DNA of 19,269 bases. Source: B3-G11 sp036985855 (GTDB taxonomy: Bacteria; Actinomycetota; Acidimicrobiia; Spongiisociales; UBA5794). The position numbers were made by a program, and so were the translations under genes. Under the pieces are notes generated by a model. The model was not told the origin of the DNA, ran no database searches, and saw only the letters and a program-made list of their open reading frames with translations. Location of the stretch: assembly GCA_036985855.1 (NCBI GenBank), contig BTQL01000047.1:1-19269 (forward strand), given 5' to 3'. Shown one piece after another: positions 1 through 7,805 of the stretch (position 1 is its first letter; every line of letters starts with the position of its first letter).

Positions 1-829
1 GCGCCTCAGGGACAAGGTCCCATCCGTTCTCGAGCCATGACCACGCTGGGTCGGGGCCAACGGTCACATCGACAGAGCGCTGCATGACGTACGCAAGACG
101 GAATGATTCGATCATGTTCGCACCGATGCCGTCGGTGCCAAGCGCAACCGGATTGGAAAACCGTGCAGGATCTGCGTAGCCGACGCCGTTGTTCAGGTTC
201 GACCTCGGGTTGTGCAGGATCGTGCCCTTGAGATCGTGGTCGGTGGGAAGATGGACACAGTGGCTGAGCAGCCAACGATCGTTGGTCAGACCTGCAAGAC
301 GTTCCGGTGCGTCGGCATCCCCTGGACCCTCCGCCACGTGGATGTGAACACCGACGTCGTACTCGTCTGCAAGCGCTGCAGCACCCTGGAGCGACTCGTC
401 TGTGCATGTGAAGGCGGCGTGGACACCGACGAGACAGCGGCCGCCTTCCTCGAGAAACCGACGATTCTCTTCGAGGCCGCGACGTGCGCCTTCGGATCCG
501 TGGCGGTCGGTGATCCCGTACCCCGTCACGACCCTGACACCCACCTCTTCACAGGCTTGCGCGATGACCGACAACGATCCTTCGATCGCGTTCGGTGTCT
601 CGTTGTGATCGATGATCGCGGTTGTACCTGCCTCGAGCGCTTCGAGCGCCCCCAGCTTGGCCGACCACTCCAGCATCTCGAGATCGAGGGCGGTGTCCAG
701 GCGCCACCAAACCTGCTCGAGGATCTCCTGAAAATTCCCGGCGACCGACGGTGGGGCGGGCATGCCCCGTGCCAACTCCGAATACAGGTGGTGGTGAGAA
801 CAGACAAGTCCCGGAGTAACTGCCGCCAT
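1..829 (-). CDS. ssnA: SsnA-type amidohydrolase (putative aminohydrolase), 3' end beyond the window
   Basis: Metal-dependent amidohydrolase of the SsnA / chlorohydrolase-like group, found in E. coli and many anaerobes beside xdhD, ygfK and ygeW. Its exact substrate is not settled; a purine-derived or ring-opened amide is the usual guess. The minus strand is open from ATG at 829 to the left edge (276 codons). Seen: HxH metal motif in CSHHHLYSELARGM (residues 10-23), then WWRLDTALD, an HAAFT segment, VHIHVAE, LLSHCVHL, NPRSNLNN and GTDGIG, which together supply the metal-binding His/Asp set of this fold. The start directly follows the TGA of the upstream molybdenum hydroxylase (TGAATG), with GGAG 5 nt before it. 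Oddity: family members normally carry about 50 residues of beta-sandwich before the PGxVCSHxH segment; here only five residues precede it. The family call is firm; whether the short form is active is not known. Confidence 0.85.
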   Translation of the reverse strand, partial: MAAVTPGLVCSHHHLYSELARGMPAPPSVAGNFQEILEQVWWRLDTALDLEMLEWSAKLGALEALEAGTTAIIDHNETPNAIEGSLSVIAQACEEVGVRVVTGYGITDRHGSEGARRGLEENRRFLEEGGRCLVGVHAAFTCTDESLQGAAALADEYDVGVHIHVAEGPGDADAPERLAGLTNDRWLLSHCVHLPTDHDLKGTILHNPRSNLNNGVGYADPARFSNPVALGTDGIGANMIESFRLAYVMQRSVDVTVGPDPAWSWLENGWDLVPEA

Positions 830-3403
830 TCAGGCTCCGATCTCGAGTGGTTGGTGAACGTTCAGTGGCAAACGCGTTCTCCAGATGCCGTCGACCGCGT
901 GATACGCGCCCGCAACGGCGCCGGCTGTCGGAACAAGACCGATCTCTCCGACACCCTTGACTCCGAACGGCGACCTCGGCTGCGGGACTTCAACAAGAAT
1001 CACCTCTATGTCCGGCATGTCCTTCGGTCTGATGATGTTGAGCTGGCGTAATGTGGACTTCGTGGGCATCCCGTCATCGTCTGTGGGGAACTCCTCGGTG
1101 AGGGCATATCCAAGCCCCATGTGGATCGCGCCTTCCACTTGTCCTACGGCGAGCGTCGGGTTGATAGCTCTCCCGACGTCATGGGCTGCGACCACTTTCT
1201 CGATCTTGCCTGTATCAGGATCGACGATGACCACCTGGCAGGCGTACCCGAACGCTGAATGGATGATCGGGTTCTCGAGACCGTCCTCAATGCTGTTCGT
1301 CCAGTCGACGGTGTACATGCCGTGATAGTCGACATCGATCTTGCGCCCATCTGCGGTCGCGTTCTTGCAAGCATCCTCGACTGAGCCTGACGCCATCAGC
1401 GTGCCTCGCGAACCGGTCGTCTGGCCACCAGAAAGGTCGCGACTCGTGTCGACCAGGACATTGATCTTTTCCGGGTCGATTCCGAGCGTGTCGGCGGCGA
1501 CCTGCATGGCAACCGTGTGAACGCCTTGTCCCATCTCTGTCCATGCATGACGCACGTCGACGGTGCCATCCTCGTTGAACCTGACGACCGCCTTGGCTAC
1601 CTCCTTGAACCCGTTTCCGAGCCCTGAGTTCTTGATCGCAGCGCCAATGCCGACGGCCTTCCCCTGCTCGATGGCCGCGTCGTAGTGCGGACGTACCGCC
1701 TCCAGACACTCCATGATCCCGGCAACGCCGTCATCCATGATCTGACCAGGCCCCCACACCGACCCCGGGCGGGCAACGTTCCTCGCCCTGATCTCCCAGC
1801 CGGAGATACCAACCATCTCGGCGAGCCGATCGATCGCACCTTCGGTTGCGAAGTGTGCCTGATTGGCTCCGAACCCTCTGAAGGCCCCACAAACGGGATT
1901 GTTCGTCCTCACGGCCACAGCTTCGACGTCGACGTTGGCGACCGCGTATGGGCCGCATGCATGACCCGCAGCTCGCTCGAGCACCTTCATACCGACCGAA
2001 GCGTACGGGCCGGAGTCACCCACCATCCGTGCTTTGACGGCGGTGACCCTGCCCTCGGCGTCACACCCCATCCATATCTCTGTCGTGATGGGGTGGCGCT
2101 TGGCATGCATGAGGAACGACTGTGGACGTGTGAGCGTGCACTTGACAGGTTTCCCCGTGAGATGCGCGGCCAGAGCTGCGTGGGCCTGGTTCGACATGTC
2201 CTCTTTCCCGCCGAATGCCCCTCCGTTCGATACGAGCTCCACACAGACGGCCGAGGGATCTACATCGAGCACGGCCGCGATCTGATCCCGATCATCCCAA
2301 ATACCCTGCCCACCGGAGTAGACGTACAGCGATCCATCCTCGCCCGGAACGGCAACGGTTGACTCGGGTTCGAGGAACGCGTGCTCTACCCGCTGAGTGA
2401 CAAAAACGTCGTGAGTGACATGAGCTGAGCCGGACAATGCGCTGTCGACGTCTCCCCTGGCGTATCGCGACGTCGAAAGCACGTTGCCTTCGAGGCCCCA
2501 GACAGCGTCCTCGTCCGATGCGAGGGCTGCAGCGGGATCGGTAAACGGAAGGTGGACGTCATAGGTCACATCGATGAGATCGGCCGCCGCCCGCGCCGCA
2601 AGCACATCGTGTGCGACGACAACAGCCAGAACATCGCCCCTGTACGACGTCCTTCCTCCTTCGGGGATCATCACAGGCCAGTCCTTGTGGATGATCCCGA
2701 CACGTAGGTCCCCTGGGATGTCGGCAGCGGTATACACAGCGAAGACACCATCGGCATTTTCCGCCTCCGTCGTGGCGATGCTCAGGATGTCTGCTCGAGC
2801 GTGGTCTGTGAATCTGAGGGCAGCGTGAAGCATTCCGTCGATCGCCAGGTCGTCGACAAACCCCCTGTCGCCGAGTGATAACTCCGTTGCTTCGTACTTG
2901 ATGCCGTCTCCGCCGATCTTTCCGGATAGACCCCTGACAGGGATTGGCTCGCCGGAAGCCAATAGCTCCACTGCCTCAACGATCTTCGTGTAGCCGGTGC
3001 AGCGACAGAGGTGCGCACCGAGACGCCCCTGGATCGTTGAGCGATCGAGATCGGCGCCCTTCTGATCGACGAGAGCCTTCGAGCGAACGATGATGCCAGG
3101 CGTACAGAATCCGCACTGGAGCGCTCCCGATGCCGCGAAGGCGTCCGCGTATCGATCTCGCTCCGCTGCGTCGAAACCTTCGAGCGTGGTGACAACCTTG
3201 CCTTCTGCTTTTTCAAGCGACACGAGACAGCTCGCCATTGCCTTTCCATCAACGAGAACAGTGCATGCACCACACTGTCCCGAAGGCGAGCAGCCATCCT
3301 TCGGGGAGGTCACTCCCAGTCCGTCGCGCAGTGCCGACAGAAGGTGGGGGTGCCGATCACCCACCTCAACAGGAGAGCCGTTGAGCATGAAGGATGTCGT
3401 CAC
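830..3403 (-). CDS. xdhD: Molybdenum hydroxylase with fused [2Fe-2S] domain, XdhD / selenium-dependent xanthine dehydrogenase type
   Basis: Predicted purine or related heterocycle hydroxylase of the xanthine oxidase superfamily, combining the iron-sulfur and molybdopterin parts in one 857-aa chain. Seen, numbering from the GTG start at 3403: first [2Fe-2S] cluster Cys38, 44, 47, 59 (C-x5-C-x2-C-x11-C); second cluster Cys97, 100, 133, 135; Moco-domain loops GGAFGGKE (394-401) and GAFRGFG (506-512); and a GVGE motif with the likely catalytic Glu820. No FAD domain is present; a separate FAD subunit starts at 18798. The longest frame would begin at 3496, but GTG at 3403 is preferred: it places the 2Fe-2S domain at the N-terminus, has AGGGA just upstream, and overlaps the preceding gene by 4 nt (GTGA), implying translational coupling. 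The fused architecture and the neighbouring ssnA and ygeW match the Se-dependent XDH family. Use of selenium in the cofactor is inferred from the family, not seen here. Substrate is uncertain. Confidence 0.88.
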   Translation of the reverse strand: MTTSFMLNGSPVEVGDRHPHLLSALRDGLGVTSPKDGCSPSGQCGACTVLVDGKAMASCLVSLEKAEGKVVTTLEGFDAAERDRYADAFAASGALQCGFCTPGIIVRSKALVDQKGADLDRSTIQGRLGAHLCRCTGYTKIVEAVELLASGEPIPVRGLSGKIGGDGIKYEATELSLGDRGFVDDLAIDGMLHAALRFTDHARADILSIATTEAENADGVFAVYTAADIPGDLRVGIIHKDWPVMIPEGGRTSYRGDVLAVVVAHDVLAARAAADLIDVTYDVHLPFTDPAAALASDEDAVWGLEGNVLSTSRYARGDVDSALSGSAHVTHDVFVTQRVEHAFLEPESTVAVPGEDGSLYVYSGGQGIWDDRDQIAAVLDVDPSAVCVELVSNGGAFGGKEDMSNQAHAALAAHLTGKPVKCTLTRPQSFLMHAKRHPITTEIWMGCDAEGRVTAVKARMVGDSGPYASVGMKVLERAAGHACGPYAVANVDVEAVAVRTNNPVCGAFRGFGANQAHFATEGAIDRLAEMVGISGWEIRARNVARPGSVWGPGQIMDDGVAGIMECLEAVRPHYDAAIEQGKAVGIGAAIKNSGLGNGFKEVAKAVVRFNEDGTVDVRHAWTEMGQGVHTVAMQVAADTLGIDPEKINVLVDTSRDLSGGQTTGSRGTLMASGSVEDACKNATADGRKIDVDYHGMYTVDWTNSIEDGLENPIIHSAFGYACQVVIVDPDTGKIEKVVAAHDVGRAINPTLAVGQVEGAIHMGLGYALTEEFPTDDDGMPTKSTLRQLNIIRPKDMPDIEVILVEVPQPRSPFGVKGVGEIGLVPTAGAVAGAYHAVDGIWRTRLPLNVHQPLEIGA

Positions 3404-4332
3404 TTGCGTCCCTTGCGTGGTTGGCTTATGAGTCCGAAGTGCTGGGATTGGTGATACCGGTCGAAGTCGAACAGCGTGTTCTTGTAGAACGAGCAATAGT
3501 CGAGATCGATGGTTGCGATAGCGATCTCATCTCCCGTCGTGATGCACTGAGCCTTGATCTGCCCCGAGGGAGCGATGATCACGGACTGAGCGAGCGAATC
3601 GACGCCCTCCTCGATTCCACCCTTCGCCACCCCGACAACATAGGTTCCGTTCTGATAGGCCCCTGCCTGCATCACGAGATGATTGTGGAAACCAGCCAGG
3701 GCATTCTGCTGCGGATCGGGGCTGTAGTGGAGCGGAGTGTTGTAGCCGATCAGGATCAGCTCGACACCTTGAAGGCCCATGACTCGATACGTCTCCGACC
3801 ATCGCCGATCGTTGCATATCGCCATTCCGACCGTTCCCTCGAATGCGTTCCATACGTTGAAGCCTTCGGGACCAGGTTCGAAGTAGTAGCGCTCGAGATG
3901 TTGAAAAGGTCGATCCGGTTCATTGTGCTCATGACCGGGGACATGCACCTTGCGGTACTTGCCAACAACCGAACCGTCGCGCTCGACGAGGATCTGTGTG
4001 TTGTACCTGTGCTTGGTTCCCAGATCATCGACGAAGAGCTCTGCGTATCCGAGGCAGAATCCGACGCTGCGTTCAGCGGCACGCTCGAACAAGCGTTTCG
4101 TCTCTGCACCCGGCATCTCACTCTCGAACCAATGATCGATTTCGGTCTCATCGTCGAGAAACCACCTCGGAAAGAACGTTGTGAGCGTCAATTCGGGGAA
4201 CACGACGAGGTCACAGCCGCGGTCTGCTCCGTCGTCGAGCAGAACCAGGAGTCGGTCGACAACCTGGGCACGTGTTTCCGTGCGTGCGATCGGTCCCATC
4301 TGCGCGGCACCAACGGTGATCTTTCTTGTCAA
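3400..4332 (-). CDS. N-carbamoyl-D-amino acid hydrolase (D-carbamoylase)
   Basis: Nitrilase-superfamily amidase that hydrolyses N-carbamoyl-D-amino acids to D-amino acid, CO2 and ammonia, the last step of D-hydantoin breakdown. The similarity to the Agrobacterium D-carbamoylase, as I recall that sequence, runs end to end: GPIARTETR, FPELTLTTFFPRW, YRKVHVPGH, FQHLERYYFEPG, CNDRRW, SYQNG-like YQNGTY and a QHFGLI C-terminus. Catalytic triad Glu47, Lys128, Cys173 is intact. The longest frame opens with ATG at 4374, but TTG at 4332 is the better start: GAGGAG lies 7 nt upstream, and the 310-aa product then matches the ~304-aa family length. It is the first gene of a D-carbamoylase-xdhD-ssnA unit with its own putative promoter and 17-bp palindrome at 4414-4430, and it overlaps xdhD by 4 nt. 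The true substrate in this purine/ureide setting is open. Confidence 0.92.
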   Translation of the reverse strand: MTRKITVGAAQMGPIARTETRAQVVDRLLVLLDDGADRGCDLVVFPELTLTTFFPRWFLDDETEIDHWFESEMPGAETKRLFERAAERSVGFCLGYAELFVDDLGTKHRYNTQILVERDGSVVGKYRKVHVPGHEHNEPDRPFQHLERYYFEPGPEGFNVWNAFEGTVGMAICNDRRWSETYRVMGLQGVELILIGYNTPLHYSPDPQQNALAGFHNHLVMQAGAYQNGTYVVGVAKGGIEEGVDSLAQSVIIAPSGQIKAQCITTGDEIAIATIDLDYCSFYKNTLFDFDRYHQSQHFGLISQPRKGRK

Positions 4333-4339
4333 GAAGGTT

Positions 4340-4345
4340 CTCCTC
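4340..4345 (-). promoter_or_regulatory. Shine-Dalgarno GAGGAG deciding the TTG start of D-carbamoylase
   Basis: GAGGAG on the minus strand ends 7 nt before TTG at 4332. The upstream ATG at 4374 has no comparable site, so this sequence argues for the rarer TTG start. Confidence 0.7.
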
Positions 4346-4399
4346 GAATGTTCCAGTATCGGCGCGGGGCGCACGAGAACGGCTCCGTCACCGCATCGG

Positions 4400-4429
4400 A
4401 TTCTGGTCGCCTGTTTGACATTTTGTCAA
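4400..4429 (-). promoter_or_regulatory. Putative sigma70-type promoter for D-carbamoylase-xdhD-ssnA
   Basis: On the minus strand a perfect -35 TTGACA (4429-4424) is followed 18 nt later by CAGAAT (4405-4400, 4 of 6 to consensus). The predicted start of transcription near 4393 would give a ~60-nt leader to the TTG codon. The -35 box lies inside the 17-bp inverted repeat at 4414-4430. The promoter at 16691-16720 has the same 18-nt spacing and the same overlap. Confidence 0.5.
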
Positions 4430-4430
4430 A
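4414..4430. promoter_or_regulatory. 17-bp perfect inverted repeat, probable operator (copy 1)
   Basis: TTTGACA-TTT-TGTCAAA, a perfect 7-3-7 inverted repeat in the gap between the aminotransferase stop and the D-carbamoylase start. A copy with 15 of 17 bases identical lies at 16690-16706 before the beta-ureidopropionase-like gene. Both overlap the -35 box, as expected for a repressor site. The cognate protein is not known; candidates in the window are the GntR protein, the YheO-like HTH protein, or an unseen response regulator for the histidine kinase. Confidence 0.6.
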
Positions 4431-4448
4431 TTGTGTCTGCACCCTCTC

Positions 4449-5642
4449 CTACGATTGCGCCCAGTCCTTCAGCAGGCCAAGGCCCTCTTCGATGTCTGGA
4501 ACCTCGATACCTGAGTAGGCAAAGCGGATGTACCGGTTCGTTTCGCCTTCGAGCTCGCGTCCGAAGTGGATGCGGGACGTGAACGACACACCGGTTGCGT
4601 GAAGCGCCGCTCGGCGAAACTCTTCGTAATCGACCATCCCCTTGCGCTCCATCAGATCGGTGACGTTCGGAAACAGGTAGAAAGTGGCGTTCGGTAGGAA
4701 GGTGCTGATCCCATCGATCCCATTGAGACCAGCGGCAGTCGCGTCTCTTCGCGCCTCGAGCGTGTCGAGGATCGTCTTTACCTCGGTCTGGTCGCCGGTG
4801 AGACCCGCGAGGGCACCGTACTGGATGAAGTGGTTCGAACATGACTCGTCGTTGACGTTGATCTTGGCGATCACGTCGACGATCTCTTTGGGACCGACGC
4901 TCGCCCCGAGACGCCATCCGGTCATGGCGAATCTCTTCGAGAAGGTGTAAAGCACGACGGTGCGTTCGGCCATACCAGGCTGCTCGACGAACGACCTGCT
5001 CATCCCTGCGTAACGCGTGTCGAAGTAGGCCTCGTCTGCCAGTACATACAGGTTGTGCCTCCGGACGAGGTCGGCGAGGCGCTCATGCTCCTCGATCGAG
5101 CACTCGGCGCCCGTCGGATTCTGGAGATCGTTGAGGATCAGCAGGCGGGTCTGACCTGTGATCCTGCGCTCGATCGAGTCGAAGTCGATCGCAAAGTTCG
5201 TATCACCCTCGACGTATCCGTAAGGAACAGCAACTCCGCCGTTGAACTCGATCTGGGACTCGTAGATCGGATACCCCGGATTCGGGTAGAGAACCTCATC
5301 TCCCGGGTTCATCATGGTCAAGATGAACTTGCCGATCGTTGGTTTCCCACCGGGCTGGATGACAACGTTCTCGGCCGAATAGTCCGTGTTGTGAGACGCG
5401 GCAATGTCCTGCGCGAGAGCCTCGCGCAACTGCGGAATGCCGGCGTTCGGGCAGTAGCCCGTCTTTCCGTCCGCTATGGCCTTCTGAGCCCCATCAACCA
5501 CCGTCGATGGTGTGGGAAGATTGATATCTCCAAGGTGGAACGGAAACACCCGATTCCCCTGTGCGGCGAAGGTTGCAGCTTCTCCCGAGACCGCGAAGGC
5601 GGTCTCGGTACCGAGCGTCGAGATTCGGTCGGCGATGCGCAT
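4449..5642 (-). CDS. PLP-dependent class I/II aminotransferase
   Basis: Fold type I aminotransferase, 397 aa, of the aspartate/alanine aminotransferase-like group. Seen: NDLQNPTG with Asn175; the LADEAYF segment with Asp203 and Tyr206; the Schiff-base lysine Lys236 in TFSKRFAMTGWRLG; and the carboxylate-binding Arg373 in RFAYSG. ATG at 5642 has AAGGA 10 nt upstream and sits 15 nt after the hydroxypyruvate reductase stop, so the two are co-transcribed. Pairing with that reductase suggests a keto acid/amino acid interchange such as serine to hydroxypyruvate followed by reduction to glycerate. This is inferred from position, since substrate specificity in this family cannot be read from the motifs. 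About 115 nt separate its stop from the next gene, and that gap carries the putative internal promoter/operator. Confidence 0.85.
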   Translation of the reverse strand: MRIADRISTLGTETAFAVSGEAATFAAQGNRVFPFHLGDINLPTPSTVVDGAQKAIADGKTGYCPNAGIPQLREALAQDIAASHNTDYSAENVVIQPGGKPTIGKFILTMMNPGDEVLYPNPGYPIYESQIEFNGGVAVPYGYVEGDTNFAIDFDSIERRITGQTRLLILNDLQNPTGAECSIEEHERLADLVRRHNLYVLADEAYFDTRYAGMSRSFVEQPGMAERTVVLYTFSKRFAMTGWRLGASVGPKEIVDVIAKINVNDESCSNHFIQYGALAGLTGDQTEVKTILDTLEARRDATAAGLNGIDGISTFLPNATFYLFPNVTDLMERKGMVDYEEFRRAALHATGVSFTSRIHFGRELEGETNRYIRFAYSGIEVPDIEEGLGLLKDWAQS

Positions 5643-5657
5643 ATGGGTGTATTCCTT

Positions 5658-6791
5658 CTATTCGAGATTCAAATCGGCGGCATTGACGATACTTGGAGCC
5701 GCTCGGGGAACGTCGCCAGACAGGAATGGGAGCACATCGTCGCCATCCCAAAGCGGGTGACCCTGGAGGATCGCCGCAACGTTCGCCGCGGCAAGGGTTG
5801 CCATTCCTTCACGGGTCCACTTGGTAGCGGAGGCGATGTGCGGAACGATGACGACATTGTCGAGATCAGCGAGACCCGGTTTCATCGCCGGCTCGTCTTC
5901 GAATACGTCGAGGCCTGCGGTGAACTGCGGGTTGGCTCGGCAGTGCTGAACGAGGGAGGCCTCATCGATGACCGGCCCACGGCTCGAGTTGACAAGGATG
6001 GCATCGGGCTTCATCGCTGCCAGTCGCTCGGCATTGATGAGGTGGTAGGTGCTGTCGTCGAGAACCGTGTGCACGCTGACGACATCACAAACTGCCAACA
6101 GTTCCTCGATCGTGCCAGCGCGTGTAGCTGTGACGCGGTCCTCACCGTGCTGAACGAGGAACTCGGAGTAGTCCGCGACATACTGTTCGAGCGCCTCGTT
6201 GGGATACAGGTCGAAGTAGACGAGATTCATCTTGTGTCCTTCGACCATCATCCGGCCATACGCCGAGCCGATACGCCCTGCTCCGATGATCCCGACAGTG
6301 CCACCATGGAACCGTGTTCCCATGAACAGAGCAGGTAGCCATCCGTCGTATTCGCCTCCACGCATGAACCGATCGGCCTCAGCGACGCGGCGACCGGCCG
6401 AGAACGTCAGAGCAATCGCCATCTCGGCAGTCGTTTCGGTCAGCACGCCCGGAGTGTTCCCGACGGGGATCCCCGCGGCCGTCGCTCCCGCGATGTCCAC
6501 GTTGTTGTATCCAACGGCGTAGTTCGAGTACACCAAACCGCCGGCTGCGGCGAGAGTCCCGAACAGGTCGGCGTTCCAGTTCTCGGTCAACTGCCCGATG
6601 ACTCCGGCACAGGAGTCACCGATCCGGTCGCCTATCTCGGCGACCGAGAGCACTTCGCCCGACATACAGATCTCGACACGACAATCGGCAGCGGCCAGGA
6701 TGTCGAGCCACCGACTGCCGGGGAGTTCCTTCGTGATGACCACTCGGTGCTCACCATCTGGGTTGTGGACGATCCAATCTTTGGCAGGCAT
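5658..6791 (-). CDS. Hydroxypyruvate reductase / glycerate dehydrogenase, plant peroxisomal (HPR1) type
   Basis: NAD(P)H-dependent D-2-hydroxyacid dehydrogenase reducing hydroxypyruvate (and usually glyoxylate) to glycerate (glycolate). It is strikingly like plant peroxisomal HPR1 over its whole length, as I recall that sequence: VVITKELPGSRW, RVEIC, GVIGQLTE, AVGYNNVD, GNTPGVLTETTAE, FMRGGEYDGWLP, MMVEGHKMNLVYFDLY, SRGPVIDE, GLDVFEDEP, PHIASATKWTREGMATLAA. The nucleotide-binding GAGRIG loop is at residues 170-175; the conserved Arg (NSSRG), Glu (DVFEDEP) and His (PHIAS) of the active site are present. The longest frame starts at GTG 6800, but ATG at 6791 has AGGAA 9 nt upstream and gives 377 aa (plant enzyme about 386). 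It lies between ygeW and the aminotransferase in one operon. A peroxisomal targeting tripeptide is absent, as expected for a bacterium. Confidence 0.9.
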   Translation of the reverse strand: MPAKDWIVHNPDGEHRVVITKELPGSRWLDILAAADCRVEICMSGEVLSVAEIGDRIGDSCAGVIGQLTENWNADLFGTLAAAGGLVYSNYAVGYNNVDIAGATAAGIPVGNTPGVLTETTAEMAIALTFSAGRRVAEADRFMRGGEYDGWLPALFMGTRFHGGTVGIIGAGRIGSAYGRMMVEGHKMNLVYFDLYPNEALEQYVADYSEFLVQHGEDRVTATRAGTIEELLAVCDVVSVHTVLDDSTYHLINAERLAAMKPDAILVNSSRGPVIDEASLVQHCRANPQFTAGLDVFEDEPAMKPGLADLDNVVIVPHIASATKWTREGMATLAAANVAAILQGHPLWDGDDVLPFLSGDVPRAAPSIVNAADLNLE

Positions 6792-6824
6792 GGGATTCAC
6801 TTCCTGAGTTCCTGGCGATGGCGC

Positions 6825-7799
6825 TCACATCGTGAGTGCCATCACAGCCTTCTGCACATGGAGTCGATTCTCAGCCTGGTCGAATACGCGGCTCCAACGA
6901 CCATCGATCACGGCGTCGGCCACCTCGATGTTTCGGTCCGCAGGGAGTGGGTGCATGTAGATGGCGTCCTCGTCTGCCATTTCCATACGATGAGGATCGA
7001 CGATCCAGTCCTTGTAGTTGTCCGAGATCCTCGCCGACTCGTCGAGGTCGGGAGTGGTGAGCATGGATCCCCACGCCTTGGCGTAGACGACATCTGCGCC
7101 GCGCATGCCCTCTTCGAAGTCTTCGACGATCTCGAACGAGCCGTGGAACTTCTTGGCATTCTCTTCGGCCTGAGCAACGATCTCCGGCATCAGCTTGAAC
7201 TCGGGCGGACGCGTGAGACGCACGTTTGCGCCGTAGCGGGTCATCAGCAGTATGACGCTCTGAGGAACGCTGATGGGCTTCTGATAACTCGACGCGTATG
7301 CGTAGCTCATGTTGATCGTGAGCTTTGAAGGGTCACCCTTCTGCTCGATGATGGTGAGCAGGTCGGCGAGGGCCTGGTGCGGGTGATACCAGTCACACTG
7401 CATGTTGAGCACAGGAGTACGGCTGGCCTCTGCAACAGCGCGGATGTATTCGTTGCCGATACCCCAGTCAACCTGACGGATTGCGATGCCATCGTTGTAG
7501 CGACCGAGGATCTCGCCGATCTCCTTCCATGTGTCGCCGTGCCCGATCTGTGTACTGGTGGAATCGAGGAACATGGCATGGCCACCGAGCTGGGCCATTC
7601 CGGCTTCGAAACTCGCCCTGGTCCGCGTGCTCGAGAAGAAGAACAGCATCGCGAGGACCTTGTCGCGCAGCAGCGGATGCGGCTCACCGAGGGCTCGACG
7701 GCGTTTCAGGTCGAGGGCGATATCGATCACCGTGTCGAGTTCGTCCTTGGTCCATTCCTGGGTCGTGATCATGTCGCGACCGTGCAGATGAGTCTGCAT
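6825..7799 (-). CDS. ygeW: Knotted carbamoyltransferase, YgeW-like
   Basis: Carbamoyltransferase of the knotted (AOTCase/SOTCase/YgeW) branch, 324 aa. In ureide catabolism this type is expected to run backwards: N-carbamoyl compound plus phosphate gives amine plus carbamoyl phosphate, which carbamate kinase turns into ATP. Seen: carbamoyl-phosphate loop SSTRTR (56-61), HPHQ (139-142), and a proline-containing loop YQKPISVPQS (172-181) of the kind that makes the trefoil knot and replaces the ornithine-binding loop of normal OTCase. The C-terminal part has HPLP, then FDQAENRLHVQKA. ATG at 7799 is chosen over the TTG one codon earlier because AAGGAG lies 6 nt upstream of it. Odd points: HPLP rather than the HCLP I associate with OTCase-like enzymes, and a length below the ~396 aa of E. 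coli YgeW. It is encoded just after gntR and divergently from carbamate kinase. The substrate is unknown. Confidence 0.82.
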   Translation of the reverse strand: MQTHLHGRDMITTQEWTKDELDTVIDIALDLKRRRALGEPHPLLRDKVLAMLFFFSSTRTRASFEAGMAQLGGHAMFLDSTSTQIGHGDTWKEIGEILGRYNDGIAIRQVDWGIGNEYIRAVAEASRTPVLNMQCDWYHPHQALADLLTIIEQKGDPSKLTINMSYAYASSYQKPISVPQSVILLMTRYGANVRLTRPPEFKLMPEIVAQAEENAKKFHGSFEIVEDFEEGMRGADVVYAKAWGSMLTTPDLDESARISDNYKDWIVDPHRMEMADEDAIYMHPLPADRNIEVADAVIDGRWSRVFDQAENRLHVQKAVMALTM

Positions 7800-7805
7800 C
7801 AAGTG

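Noticed and set aside
830..832. The TGA between xdhD and the in-frame amidohydrolase as a selenocysteine or readthrough codon giving one fused protein
   Set aside because: The hydroxylase has a normal C-terminus before the TGA, an ATG with a GGAG site follows at once, and I see no SECIS-like hairpin after it. Selenium in this family is thought to be in the cofactor, not as selenocysteine.
212..1051. 279-codon plus-strand frame at the left edge
   Set aside because: Antisense to the SsnA-type amidohydrolase and the end of xdhD, both strongly supported by motifs.
3394..4518. 374-codon plus-strand frame opposite D-carbamoylase
   Set aside because: The opposite strand encodes D-carbamoylase with a complete catalytic triad; this frame shows no domain.
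5055..6338. 427-codon plus-strand frame opposite the aminotransferase and hydroxypyruvate reductase
   Set aside because: It spans two clearly real genes antisense, has no motif or ribosome site, and is rich in Val, Arg and Asp as expected for a mirror frame.
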